Part shown: piece by piece, positions 34,125 to 42,773 of the stretch
Layout of the letters: each line of letters opens with the position of its first letter
Position numbering within the stretch: the first letter of the stretch is position 1
Assembly: GCA_016845305.1 (NCBI GenBank)
Contig: JAERSW010000001.1
Location: forward strand, 1 to 52,735
Source: Acidimicrobiales bacterium
GTDB taxonomy: Bacteria > Actinomycetota > Acidimicrobiia > Acidimicrobiales > MedAcidi-G1
DNA: 52,735 nucleotides
Direction of reading: 5' to 3'
The notes under the pieces: model-generated
Seen by the model: the letters and a program-made list of their open reading frames with translations, nothing else
What the model was told of the DNA's origin: nothing
Databases searched by the model: none
Position numbers and translations under genes: made by a program

Positions 34125-34384
34125 GCCGCCGAAAGTCTGGGCCGTACAGCTCGGATGGCCATGCGATGAACATTCAGCGACGACCCGGTGGGCGGGGTCG
34201 GAAGCCGCAGAAGCGGACCCGGAGAGAGGCGCCGGTGACCACTCGACGGCTTGACCGTGAGGAAGGAGTCGATTGCGTGGGCTGTGGTCGCCGGATCTTC
34301 AAGACGGTGAAGAGAAACGGCACTTCTGGGGTGCCGTTCGAGATCCAACGGTGCGGCCCTTGCTGGCGGGACCGAAACAAGTGA
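34121..34384 (+). CDS. Small zinc-ribbon protein
   Basis: An 87-aa protein with a basic N-terminal half (GGRGRKPQKRTRRE) and a CVGC ... CGPC pair (about residues 61-82) typical of a zinc ribbon. The start is the GTG at 34121, which overlaps the rep stop as GTGA and follows GGAGGGG. A nucleic-acid-binding accessory of the replication module is likely from position; no family name is recognised. Confidence 0.65.
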   Translation: MSRRKSGPYSSDGHAMNIQRRPGGRGRKPQKRTRREAPVTTRRLDREEGVDCVGCGRRIFKTVKRNGTSGVPFEIQRCGPCWRDRNK

Positions 34385-34415
34385 GATCAGGCCTTCAACA
34401 AAGGGCGGATTCGAC

Positions 34416-35390
34416 CTAGAGCACGTCGACCTCGGAATCATTGGTCTTGTCGCCATACGAACACCTCGTCCAATAGTCGCAATAGTGGGGCGTGCAGTAA
34501 GGCGACTCCGGGTTGGGCAGATACGGCCCACCGGCGTCGATCAACGTCGCCAGACGAGACGCTTGGTCCATCGTGGCGGCGATCTGGTCAGCGGACCGAG
34601 GAGCCTCGATCCGCCAGAACACGTCAGGCTGGGACGGAACCCTCTTGCCGTCCTCCTCGGCGGCCTGCACGGCGGCCGCCCAGTCCTCCATGACCGTGGC
34701 GCACTCCATCAGCAGCACGTCGTAGACGAACCGGACGTTGCGGTCGGCCACGGACACGCCGCCGATCTCGCCGAGCTCGGCGAGGGCATGCAGGTAGAAG
34801 GCGGCCTGCGGCGTCTTGTGCGCCAAGTACTTGTCTGGCCTCGGCTTGCCGAGCACACACTTGTGGTCGACGATCAGGACGTCCCCGGTCGGGATGTGCT
34901 CGAGGATCAGGTCCGGCGACCCGTGCAGGACCCAGTCCGGGTGGCCCTCCCAGTCGAGGTTGAACGTGTGCTCGAGGCCCAACACCCGGTACTCGTCCGG
35001 CCAGTACAGGCCCGCAGCGTGGTAGTAGCGGACCGCCGACCGGATCATGTCCATGGCCTGACCCATGTTCAAGACGACCTCGTCCTGCCGGGACGACTGG
35101 GGCCGGAACGTCCAGCTGAAGTGCTCGTCGGCCCGCTCGACCTCGTTCCACAGGGACTCGATGGCGACCCGCAGGAACCCTTCGACGTCGGACGGGTCGG
35201 CGGCGGCCGGTTCGGACATCGGGACCATGCGGCCCCGGTAGTAGTCCTCGTGGGCGGCGTGGATCGCCGTCCCGATCGCCCGAACGATCCCCGACGAGTA
35301 CGGGATCTCCGGGTCGAGGTCGTACGTCAGGCGCTGCTGGCAGATCGTCGCCGTGTTCAGCGTCGACTGGCGCATCTTACGGCGAGGCAT
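34416..35390 (-). CDS. Cas4/RecB-like PD-(D/E)XK exonuclease
   Basis: A 324-aa protein of the PDDEXK_1 group: GTAIHAAHEDYY (motif I His), LHGSPDLILEH and VLIVDHKCV (Asp, Asp-x-Lys), and the QxxxY motif QAAFYLHAL. Cys17 near the N terminus and three cysteines near the C terminus (PYCTPHYCDYWTRC) resemble the 4Fe-4S ligand set of Cas4 and AddB nucleases. No cas genes or repeat array lie nearby. It probably processes DNA ends for the island's replication or recombination. The ATG at 35390 is preceded by GAGGGA. Confidence 0.8.
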   Translation of the reverse strand: MPRRKMRQSTLNTATICQQRLTYDLDPEIPYSSGIVRAIGTAIHAAHEDYYRGRMVPMSEPAAADPSDVEGFLRVAIESLWNEVERADEHFSWTFRPQSSRQDEVVLNMGQAMDMIRSAVRYYHAAGLYWPDEYRVLGLEHTFNLDWEGHPDWVLHGSPDLILEHIPTGDVLIVDHKCVLGKPRPDKYLAHKTPQAAFYLHALAELGEIGGVSVADRNVRFVYDVLLMECATVMEDWAAAVQAAEEDGKRVPSQPDVFWRIEAPRSADQIAATMDQASRLATLIDAGGPYLPNPESPYCTPHYCDYWTRCSYGDKTNDSEVDVL

Positions 35391-35451
35391 CAGCTACGTC
35401 CCTCTTCGGTGCGGTTCCGATCGGGTCGTGACGTCCTACTGGAGCTCGGGC

Positions 35452-36213
35452 TCAGGTGAACCAGTCCCGGGTAGGCCAAGCGGCCTCCGTAAAGCGGCCC
35501 GTCTCGTTGAGAAGCTCATGGTGGATGGCATCTCCGAGAACGCCGCCACCGGTCAGGGTCCATGCGGTCAGGCAATTGAACAGTCGCCGTTGGTTAGCGG
35601 CCCGGTTGGCCCGGGTCTCGCCGCCCAGCTCTGGCTGGTACGGCTCCTCGGGGAACCATTTCCGAACCATGTCCTCGAGGGGGCGGAACTCAGAGCCAGA
35701 AGGAGTGATCATGGCCATCCCCTCGTTGGAGATGTACCGGAGCCCGACTGTCAGCTCGTGTTCCAGATCTTCGGAGAGCTGGAAGCGGTGCCGTGGCTGG
35801 AAGGCGTCGAGAACGGCGGCGCCATAGAAGACGTGCTCAGCCTTCTGGTGGAAGGTCAGTCCGTACTCGTCGAAGCTACGGCTGTCGTAGGCGGCCGCCA
35901 TGCCGCAGAGGAGAGCCATGAACTCGAGCCAATGGGCCAACTCGTCGATGTCGAAGTTCCGCATCTGGTGGATGGGTACGGACACATCGGCTTCCCATCG
36001 CAAAGCGGTGAGCGCTTCGTCGACGTCGATGTAGAAGGCACGTGTGACCTCTTGGCTAACGAGCGTGTATCCGCCGTCCTCAGACCAGCCAAAGACGACG
36101 TTCGGATCCCAGCCGCTGCCCACGGACCGGACAGAAACGCCGCCCCGATCTCCTTGGATAGAAGGAGTTGGTTTCCGGCGTGCCGCCTGCCGGAACCATT
36201 CGATGATTCCCAT
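35452..36213 (-). CDS. Hypothetical island protein
   Basis: A 253-aa protein of no recognised family with no membrane segment. It starts MGIIEWFRQAARRK and contains HWLEFMALLCGMAAAYD and FQLSEDLEHELTVGLRYI. I chose the ATG at 36213 because GGAGAACAAC precedes it; the longer frame from 36465 is poorly coding-like and runs into the integrase 3' end. It lies between the nuclease and the integrase, both also leftward, and could be co-regulated with them. Confidence 0.6.
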   Translation of the reverse strand: MGIIEWFRQAARRKPTPSIQGDRGGVSVRSVGSGWDPNVVFGWSEDGGYTLVSQEVTRAFYIDVDEALTALRWEADVSVPIHQMRNFDIDELAHWLEFMALLCGMAAAYDSRSFDEYGLTFHQKAEHVFYGAAVLDAFQPRHRFQLSEDLEHELTVGLRYISNEGMAMITPSGSEFRPLEDMVRKWFPEEPYQPELGGETRANRAANQRRLFNCLTAWTLTGGGVLGDAIHHELLNETGRFTEAAWPTRDWFT

Positions 36214-36323
36214 GTTGTTCTCCGCTCGCCTAGCGGCCTCCGTCATTGCCCGAAGGGTTCGGCCAGACAGTACGAGAGTTCCGTGACATGCGCCCGGGAG
36301 TCGCTTTGTCGGCGACATTCTCC

Positions 36324-36340
36324 GAAGGGTTTCTCCCTTC
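36324..36340. repeat. Hairpin in the integrase/35452 intergenic region
   Basis: GAAGGG, 5 nt, CCCTTC forms a 6-bp perfect stem 65 bp downstream of the integrase stop in the 191-bp gap before the next gene start. It has no T-run on the integrase-coding strand, so termination is only a possibility. Confidence 0.25.
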
Positions 36341-36404
36341 TTCCCCGTGGCCCGCTTATGGACCCCGGTTGCCGCACACACCACCTCCACGGGTTTCCCG
36401 GCCG

Positions 36405-37361
36405 TCAGAGCCGGAGCGCCCCAACTGCTTGGAGCGCCCGGGTCGGATTGGGGGCGAGATAGCACCGCACCGTGGTCTCCGGGCTGCCGTGTCGAAGCGC
36501 CATCTGGATGGTCCTCAGGTCGATGCCGTTGCCGTCAAGGAATCCGGCGAAGCTTCGACGCAGGTCGTGGGGTGCAACGTGGCCGATCCCGGCGAGTCGG
36601 GCCCGGTATGCGAGCACCGATCGGACGAGGGAGATCGATGACCGATCGGCCCAGTCGAACCAGTATCGGCTTGCCGATCCGTTCAGGCCACCGATGCAGT
36701 TCGACCGGCAGAACACCGGCCAGTCGGCCCGCACCTCTTCCCGTGTGCAGGTGTTGGCCAACTGCCGCCATTGCTGCAGGGCCTGTCGGGCCTGTTCTGC
36801 AATGGCGACGTCGGCGACCTTGCGGCCCTTGCCGACCAATCGGATCCGGCCGATGTCGAGGTCCACGGCCCCCCACGTGAGCCCGATCAGCTCTGCGGCC
36901 CTCAGGCCGCTGAGCAGCGCCGTCGTCAGCAGCGCCCGGTCCCGGACACCCCTCGGCGTGTCGTCACAGGTAGCCAACAGATGTCGGGCCTCGACATCGG
37001 TTAGCCACCGGCCGGGCCGTACCCGGCGGCACGGCAGGACCACGGACCGCAGAGCGGGCCGATGATCGACCGCCACGTGGCCACGGTCATGCGCCCACCC
37101 GTAGAAGGCTGACAGGGCGGTGCGGTACCGCTTGAGGGTGTTGGCGGCCAGCGTGCGGCGACGCCCCTCAGCGTCGAGCAGGACCACGTCACAGACCTCC
37201 CGGGACGTGGCAGCCATCGGATCGTCGAACCGGTCAGCGAGCTCTGAGAGCACCGGCCGGTACGTGGTGACCGTGGTGTTCGTGTAGTCGGACTGGTCGA
37301 GCCACTGCTCGACCAGAGCATCAAAGCCGAGCCGTTCGGGCTGGCTGTTCAGGGTTGTCAT
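36405..37361 (-). CDS. int: Tyrosine recombinase (island integrase)
   Basis: A 318-aa phage-type integrase. The N-terminal core-binding domain (about 10-100) has SAM-like helices (YTNTTVTTYRPVLSELADRF). The catalytic domain has Arg154 (LLSGLRAAEL), Lys178/181 (VGKGRK), His265 and Arg268 (HDLRRS), His291 and the nucleophile Tyr301 (RHGSPETTVRCYL), so all key residues are intact. The ATG at 37361 follows GGAGGA. Its start is 84 bp from the right attachment repeat. It is a simple, short integrase, as in AICEs and satellite elements. Confidence 0.93.
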   Translation of the reverse strand: MTTLNSQPERLGFDALVEQWLDQSDYTNTTVTTYRPVLSELADRFDDPMAATSREVCDVVLLDAEGRRRTLAANTLKRYRTALSAFYGWAHDRGHVAVDHRPALRSVVLPCRRVRPGRWLTDVEARHLLATCDDTPRGVRDRALLTTALLSGLRAAELIGLTWGAVDLDIGRIRLVGKGRKVADVAIAEQARQALQQWRQLANTCTREEVRADWPVFCRSNCIGGLNGSASRYWFDWADRSSISLVRSVLAYRARLAGIGHVAPHDLRRSFAGFLDGNGIDLRTIQMALRHGSPETTVRCYLAPNPTRALQAVGALRL

Positions 37362-37445
37362 GGGCGGGTCCTCCGGACCTGTCGGTCCGGTGCCTCAACC
37401 GAAGTCGAGAACCCAACGGCGACCCGTCAGGCCGGTCTCGACATG

Positions 37446-37585
37446 CGCCTCTACTCGATGCGCATGCCGGAGATGGCCCGGCTGATCACCAGCTGCTGGA
37501 TCTGCTCCGTGCCCTCGAAGATGTCATGAATCTTCGCATCCCGATGCCACCGCTCGACCGGCACCTCACGGGTGTAGCCGGCCCC
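37446..37585. repeat. Right attachment-site repeat (restores the dehydrogenase gene end)
   Basis: It is the partner of 21103-21242 (135/140 identical). It forms the 3' end of the intact acyl-CoA dehydrogenase gene, so the island supplied a new gene end with the same protein sequence. The 56-bp perfectly matched part (37530-37585) is the likely crossover zone. Confidence 0.9.
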
Positions 37586-38665
37586 ACCCAGGATCTGGAT
37601 GGCCCGCTCCGTCACCCACGTCGCCGTCCGGGCCGCCTTCAACTTCGCCATCGACCCCTCGGCGTTCACGAACCCCTTCTGCTTGCCCAGCCACGCCGCC
37701 CGCCACACCATCATCCGGCTGGCGTCGATCTCGGTGGCCATGTCGGCCAGCATGAAGGCGATCCCCTGGTTGGCGATGATCGGCCGACCGAAGGCGTGCC
37801 GCTCCTTGGCGTAGTCGAGCGCGTACTCGTAGGCGGCCCGGGCCACGCCGAGTGCCTGGGCGCCGACGGCCGGCCGGGTGGCCTCGAAGGTCTGCATGGC
37901 GGCCTGGGCGTTGCCCTTCTCGCCACGCCGCACCCGGGCCAGGCGTTCCTCGAGCTTCTCCCGGCCGCCCAGCAGGCACCGGCCCGGCACCCGCACGTCG
38001 TCGAGCAGCACCTCGGCGGTGTGGCTGGCCCGGATCCCGTGCTTCTTGTACTTCTGGCCCTGCGACAGCCCCGGCGTCCCCGGCGGCACGACGAACGAGG
38101 CGTGGCCCTTGGAACCCAGCTCGGGGTCGACCACGGCGACGACCACGTGCACGTCGGCGATCCCGCCGTTGGAGATCCACGCCTTGGCGCCGTTCAGGAC
38201 CCACTCGTCCTTCGCCTCGTCGTAGACGGCGCGTGCCCGGTAGCCGCCCACGTCGGAGCCGGCGTCGGCCTCGCTGGCGCAGAACGCCCCGAGCCGCACG
38301 TCGTCGGCCGTGCCGTAGCACTGCGGCACCCACTCCATGACCTGCTCCTGGGTGCCCGACGCGGCGATGCCCGCCGCGGCCAGACCGGTGCCCATGATGG
38401 CCATGCCGATGCCGGCGTCGCCCCAGAACAGCTCCTCGATGGCCACCGGCATGGTCAGGCCGGTCTTGTCGCCGAGCATCCCCTGGGCGAGGAAGTCCCA
38501 GCCGTACAGGCCGATCCGGGCCGCCTCCTCGACGATGGGGTACGGATGCTCCTCCCGCTCGTCCCATTCGGCGGCGGCGGGCCGCACCACGTCGACGGCG
38601 AACTGGTGGACCCAGTCCCGCAGCTGTTCCTGCTCGTCGGTCAGGTGCAGGCTGAACTCGTTCAT
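37451..38665 (-). CDS. Acyl-CoA dehydrogenase
   Basis: A 404-aa flavoenzyme that introduces a trans-2 double bond into acyl-CoA. The ACAD blocks are present: GAFCASEADAGSDVGG (FAD/substrate), WVLNGAKAWISNGG, and the C-terminal signature GAGYTREVPVERWHRDAKIH, then FEGTEQIQ. Chain-length preference is unknown. I start at ATG 38665 with GGGAG upstream; a longer frame is not coding-like. The C-terminal 44 codons lie in the island-derived repeat, so the gene is a host/island hybrid at DNA level but unchanged in protein. A palindromic operator lies 62 bp upstream of the start. Confidence 0.93.
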   Translation of the reverse strand: MNEFSLHLTDEQEQLRDWVHQFAVDVVRPAAAEWDEREEHPYPIVEEAARIGLYGWDFLAQGMLGDKTGLTMPVAIEELFWGDAGIGMAIMGTGLAAAGIAASGTQEQVMEWVPQCYGTADDVRLGAFCASEADAGSDVGGYRARAVYDEAKDEWVLNGAKAWISNGGIADVHVVVAVVDPELGSKGHASFVVPPGTPGLSQGQKYKKHGIRASHTAEVLLDDVRVPGRCLLGGREKLEERLARVRRGEKGNAQAAMQTFEATRPAVGAQALGVARAAYEYALDYAKERHAFGRPIIANQGIAFMLADMATEIDASRMMVWRAAWLGKQKGFVNAEGSMAKLKAARTATWVTERAIQILGGAGYTREVPVERWHRDAKIHDIFEGTEQIQQLVISRAISGMRIE

Positions 38666-38726
38666 GGTGGGTGCTCCCGTGGCTGGCGGCTCCGCGGTTG
38701 GACGACTCGCGGGCGGTTCCCGGAAT

Positions 38727-38742
38727 GTTACCCGTTGGTAAC
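38727..38742. promoter_or_regulatory. Palindromic operator upstream of the acyl-CoA dehydrogenase
   Basis: The perfect inverted repeat GTTACC-N4-GGTAAC lies in the 85-bp gap between the dehydrogenase start and the upstream MFS stop. TetR-family repressors of fatty-acid genes often bind TTAC...GTAA sites of this kind. The regulator is not in the window. Confidence 0.45.
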
Positions 38743-38750
38743 TTCGTGCG

Positions 38751-39980
38751 CTAGTGCTCGTCGCCGCGGGACGGGACGACGGCCAGCGCCACCACGGCCA
38801 GCCCGGCCGCCACCAGGTACGGCGCACCCACGCCCACCCGGTCGAACAGCACGCCGGCCAGCACCGGGCCGATGATCCGCCCCAACGCCCCCGCCCCCTG
38901 CTGCAGGCCGAGGGCCGACCCCCGACCAGCCGAGCCCACCGCCTCGACCGTGGCGTTCGACAGCGTCGGACCGAACACGCCCTGGCCCACCACCAGCAGC
39001 ACCAGGGCCACCGACAGGCCCACCCAGCCGCCGCCCGCCGACAGCACCACCATCCCGGCCGCCACCAGGGCCAATGCCGCCCGCAACGCCCGACGCGAGC
39101 CCAGCCCGGCGTTGGCCGGCCCCACGATCCGCGTCTGGACGATCACCATCAGCAGGCCGATCGAGGCGAACAATCCGTAGACCGTCGGGTCGCCCACGTC
39201 GGGGAACCGACGCTCCACCAGCAGGGCGAACGTCGCCTCGAACCCGGCGAAGCCCACCATCGACACCAGCGACAGCACGGCCAGCCGGCGAGCCACCGGC
39301 ACCGCGGAGCCCCACCGGCGCGCGGTCGCGCCCGGGCCCGGCCCCGACACCGTTCCCCCGGCCGACCCGGCGACGGGCCGCCCACCGGGCAACCGCACCA
39401 GGGCCACGCCGGCGTTGCCCGCGGCCAGCGCGGCGGCCACGAAGAACGGCAGTTCCCGACCGCCCAGCGCGGCGAACGACCCGATCAGCGGTCCGGCCAC
39501 GAACCCCACCCCGAACGCCGCGGCCAGCAGGCCCAGCAGCCGCGGCCGGTCCTCCGGCTCGGCCAGGTCCGACACCGCCGCCTGGCCCACCGCATACGAC
39601 GACCCCGAGAACCCGTCCAGCAGCCGCCCCAGGTACAGCACCCACAGCGCCCCGGCCAGACCCGTCACCAGGCTCCCCACCGCGGACCCCACCAGCGCGG
39701 TGACCAGCACCGGGCGCCGGCCGAACCGGTCCGACAGGCGTCCCCACAGCGGCGCGGCGACCATCTGCGCAGCGGAGAACACCGCGACCAGCGCGGCGGC
39801 CGACGCCGGCGACGCCCCGAAGTCCTCGGCGTACAGCGGGAGCACCGGCAGCACGATCCCGAAGCCGACCATGTCCAGCGCCACCGTCGACCACACCACC
39901 CCGAAGCCCCTGGGAGCGCGCCGCCGACCACCGCGCTGCGGCGTGGAACCGTCTGCCGCGCCGTCGGGGTGGCTCGTCAC
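38751..39980 (-). CDS. MFS transporter (drug efflux-like)
   Basis: A 409-aa membrane protein with 12 predicted helices and the MFS motif A LWGRLSDRFGRRPVL between helices 2 and 3. An N-terminal basic, soluble stretch (GGRRRAPRG) precedes helix 1. It resembles TetA/MdtG-type proton antiporters for drugs or metabolites; the substrate is unknown. The start is the GTG at 39980, because TAGCGT lies exactly 7 nt upstream (leaderless). It is divergent from valS, with 52 bp between the starts. Confidence 0.85.
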   Translation of the reverse strand: MTSHPDGAADGSTPQRGGRRRAPRGFGVVWSTVALDMVGFGIVLPVLPLYAEDFGASPASAAALVAVFSAAQMVAAPLWGRLSDRFGRRPVLVTALVGSAVGSLVTGLAGALWVLYLGRLLDGFSGSSYAVGQAAVSDLAEPEDRPRLLGLLAAAFGVGFVAGPLIGSFAALGGRELPFFVAAALAAGNAGVALVRLPGGRPVAGSAGGTVSGPGPGATARRWGSAVPVARRLAVLSLVSMVGFAGFEATFALLVERRFPDVGDPTVYGLFASIGLLMVIVQTRIVGPANAGLGSRRALRAALALVAAGMVVLSAGGGWVGLSVALVLLVVGQGVFGPTLSNATVEAVGSAGRGSALGLQQGAGALGRIIGPVLAGVLFDRVGVGAPYLVAAGLAVVALAVVPSRGDEH

Positions 39981-40032
39981 GGCGGGCACGCTAGCGGGGC
40001 CCCGGAGGCCCGCCGGTAGCCTCGTCGCCGTC

Positions 40033-42687
40033 ATGCAGCACCCCGACGCCTCGGCCGACGCGCCTCCGCCCGCCATCCCGGACCGGCCCGGCCTCGACGG
40101 CCTCGAGGACAAGTGGGACGCCGCCTGGGACGACCGCGGCACCTACCGCTTCGACCGCACCGCCGAGCGGGCCGACGTCTTCTCCATCGACACGCCGCCC
40201 CCCACCGTCAGCGGATCGCTGCACGTCGGCCACGTCTTCTCCTACACCCACACCGACACCATCGCCCGCTACCAGCGGATGGCCGGCCGCGAGGTCTTCT
40301 ACCCGATGGGCTGGGACGACAACGGCCTCCCCACCGAGCGCCGGGTCCAGAACTACTTCGGCGTGCGCTGCGAACCGTCCCTTCCCTACGACCCCGACTT
40401 CACCGCTCCCGCCGACGCCGGCGACCCGAAGGCCATCAAGAAGCGGGGCGACGTCGACGTCAGCCGGCGCAACTTCATCGAGCTGTGCCACGTGCTCACC
40501 GCCGAGGACGAGAAGGCCTTCGAGGCCCTCTTCCGCCGCCTCGGCCTGTCCGTCGACTGGACCCAGCACTACGCCACCATCGACGAGCGCTGCCAGCGCA
40601 CCTCCCAGCGGGCCTTCCTCCGCAACCTGGCCCGCGGCGAGGCCTACCAGGTCGAGGCGCCGTCGCTGTGGGACGTCACCCACCGCACCGCCGTGGCCCA
40701 GGCCGAGCTCGAGGACCGCGACCGCCCCGGCGCCTACCACCGCCTCGCGTTCCACCTGTCCAACGGAGCCACCGGCCCCGACGGCACCGGCGACCTCCAC
40801 ATCGCCACCACCCGGCCCGAGCTGCTGGCCGCCTGCGTCGCCCTCGTCGCCCACCCCGACGACGAGCGCTACCGGCCGCTGTTCGGCGGCACCGTCACCA
40901 CGCCCGTGTTCGGCGTCGAGGTCCCGGTGCTGGCCCACGAGCTGGCCGACCCCGACAAGGGCACCGGCATCGCCATGATCTGCACGTTCGGCGACACCAC
41001 CGACGTGACCTGGTGGCGCGAGCTCAACCTCGACGTGCGGGCCATCGTCAACCGGGCCGGCCGCATCAACCCCGAACCCCCCCACGGCATCGACTCCGAG
41101 GCCGGCCTCGCCGCCTACGCCCGCCTCGCCGGCAAGACGATGTTCTCCGCCCAGGCCGAGATGGTCGAGATCCTCCGCGAGACCGGCGAGCTCATCGGCG
41201 AGCCGGAGCCCATCACCCACCCGGTCAAGTTCTTCGAGAAGGGCGACAAGCCCCTCGAGATCGTCACCAGCCGCCAGTGGTACATCCGCAACGGCGGCCG
41301 CGAGGCCGAGCTGCGTGCCGCCCTCATCGCCCGCGGCGACGAGATGACGTGGCACCCCGCCTACATGCAGGCCCGCTACACGAACTGGATCGACGGCCTC
41401 AACGGCGACTGGCTCATCAGCCGCCAGCGCTTCTTCGGTGTGCCGCTTCCGCTGTGGTACCCGCTCGACGCCGACGGCGAACCCGACCACGACCACCCCA
41501 TCGTCCCCGCCGAGGCCGACCTGCCCGTCGACCCGTCGTCGGACACCGCCCCCGGCTACGACGAGTCCCAGCGCGGCGTCCCCGGCGGCTTCGTCGGCGA
41601 CACCGACGTCATGGACACCTGGGCCACCTCGTCGCTCACCCCGCAGATCGCCTGCGGCTGGAAGGAGGACGACGACCTCTACGGCCGCACCTACCCCATG
41701 GACCTGCGCCCCCAGGCCCACGACATCATCCGCACCTGGCTGTTCTCGACCGCCGTGCGCTCCCACTTCGAGGCCGACGCCGCCCCGTGGGGCCACTGCG
41801 CCCTGTCGGGATGGATCCTCGACCCCGACCGCAAGAAGATGTCCAAGTCCAAGGGCAACGTCGTCACCCCGGTCGACCTGCTCGACCAGCACGGGTCCGA
41901 CGCCGTCCGCTACTGGGCCGCCAACGGCCGCCCCGGCACCGACACCGCCTTCGACGACGGCCAGATGAAGATCGGCCGGCGCCTCGCCATCAAGGTCCTG
42001 AACGCCAGCCGGTTCGCCCTCGGCTTCGGCGCCGACGCGGGCGCCCCGCTGGCCGTCGACCCGGCGGCCGTCACCCATCCGCTGGACCGGGCCATGCTGC
42101 TGTCGCTGGCCGGTCTGGTCGACGAGGCCACCCGCGCCTTCGACGACTTCGACTACGCCCGGGCGCTCGAGCGCACCGAGACGTGGTTCTGGTCGTTCAC
42201 CGACGACCACGTCGAGCTGGTCAAGACCCGGGCCTACGAGGGCTCCGACGCCGACGCCGAGTCGGCCCGCCACGCCCTGCGCCTCGCCATCTCGACGCTG
42301 GTCCGCCTGTTCGCCCCGTTCCTGCCCTTCGTGACCGAGGAGGTCTGGTCATGGTGGCGGGGCGGCTCGGTCCACCGCCAGCCGTGGCCGACCGCCGACG
42401 AGCTGCGTGCCGCGGCTGCCGGGCCCGACAGCGCCGAGCCGGTCGACGTGGCCGTGGCCGCCGTGGCCGCCGACGCCCTGGCCGAGATCCGCCGCCACAA
42501 GACGGTCGAGAAGCGCTCGCTGGCCACGCCGGTGGTGGCGTGCACGGTCACCGACACCGCCGAGCGGATCGCCCTGCTGCGCCTCGCCGTCGACGACGTG
42601 GCCGCCGCGGCCCGGGCCACCGGGATCGACCTCGCCGAGGGCGACGCCCTGTCTGCCACCGTCGAGCTGGAACCCGCCGCCGAGTAG
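40033..42687 (+). CDS. valS: Valyl-tRNA synthetase
   Basis: An 884-aa class I synthetase that charges tRNA-Val. The HIGH motif is HVGH (64-67, in SGSLHVGHVF), and KMSKS is at 602-606 (DRKKMSKSKGN). An editing (CP1) domain lies between, and an anticodon-binding helical domain occupies the C terminus. The block GWDDNGLPTERRVQNYFGVR followed by a reading such as KKRGDVDVSRRNFIELC is that of the archaeal-like ValS form found in some bacteria. The start follows TAGCCT by 10 nt, giving a leader of only a few bases. Confidence 0.95.
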   Translation: MQHPDASADAPPPAIPDRPGLDGLEDKWDAAWDDRGTYRFDRTAERADVFSIDTPPPTVSGSLHVGHVFSYTHTDTIARYQRMAGREVFYPMGWDDNGLPTERRVQNYFGVRCEPSLPYDPDFTAPADAGDPKAIKKRGDVDVSRRNFIELCHVLTAEDEKAFEALFRRLGLSVDWTQHYATIDERCQRTSQRAFLRNLARGEAYQVEAPSLWDVTHRTAVAQAELEDRDRPGAYHRLAFHLSNGATGPDGTGDLHIATTRPELLAACVALVAHPDDERYRPLFGGTVTTPVFGVEVPVLAHELADPDKGTGIAMICTFGDTTDVTWWRELNLDVRAIVNRAGRINPEPPHGIDSEAGLAAYARLAGKTMFSAQAEMVEILRETGELIGEPEPITHPVKFFEKGDKPLEIVTSRQWYIRNGGREAELRAALIARGDEMTWHPAYMQARYTNWIDGLNGDWLISRQRFFGVPLPLWYPLDADGEPDHDHPIVPAEADLPVDPSSDTAPGYDESQRGVPGGFVGDTDVMDTWATSSLTPQIACGWKEDDDLYGRTYPMDLRPQAHDIIRTWLFSTAVRSHFEADAAPWGHCALSGWILDPDRKKMSKSKGNVVTPVDLLDQHGSDAVRYWAANGRPGTDTAFDDGQMKIGRRLAIKVLNASRFALGFGADAGAPLAVDPAAVTHPLDRAMLLSLAGLVDEATRAFDDFDYARALERTETWFWSFTDDHVELVKTRAYEGSDADAESARHALRLAISTLVRLFAPFLPFVTEEVWSWWRGGSVHRQPWPTADELRAAAAGPDSAEPVDVAVAAVAADALAEIRRHKTVEKRSLATPVVACTVTDTAERIALLRLAVDDVAAAARATGIDLAEGDALSATVELEPAAE

Positions 42688-42773
42688 CCCCCCCTCCCGA
42701 GCGAACCCGTCCCGGCTCGCAGGGTGGGATCGCCGGGTGGGCCGGCCGACCGGCCGTCGGGCAGGATCGGCCC

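Larger units (their letters stand above)
21103..37585. mobile_element. Integrated genomic island (AICE/IME-like) inserted in an acyl-CoA dehydrogenase gene
   Basis: The segment is bounded by a 140-bp direct repeat of the 3' end of an acyl-CoA dehydrogenase gene. A tyrosine recombinase gene is next to the copy joined to the intact gene. An excisionase-like HTH and a primase-like replication protein lie inside, and base composition is clearly less GC-rich than the flanks. The int-xis-rep content recalls actinomycete integrative elements, but no FtsK/TraB translocase or relaxase is visible, so it is probably an integrative mobilisable or immobile element. About 11 kb of the roughly 16.3 kb is nuclease, methylase and helicase cargo. 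Confidence 0.9.

Noticed and set aside
21103-37585. tRNA gene as the integration site
   Set aside because: No tRNA-like cloverleaf occurs in either repeat; both copies are acyl-CoA dehydrogenase coding sequence.
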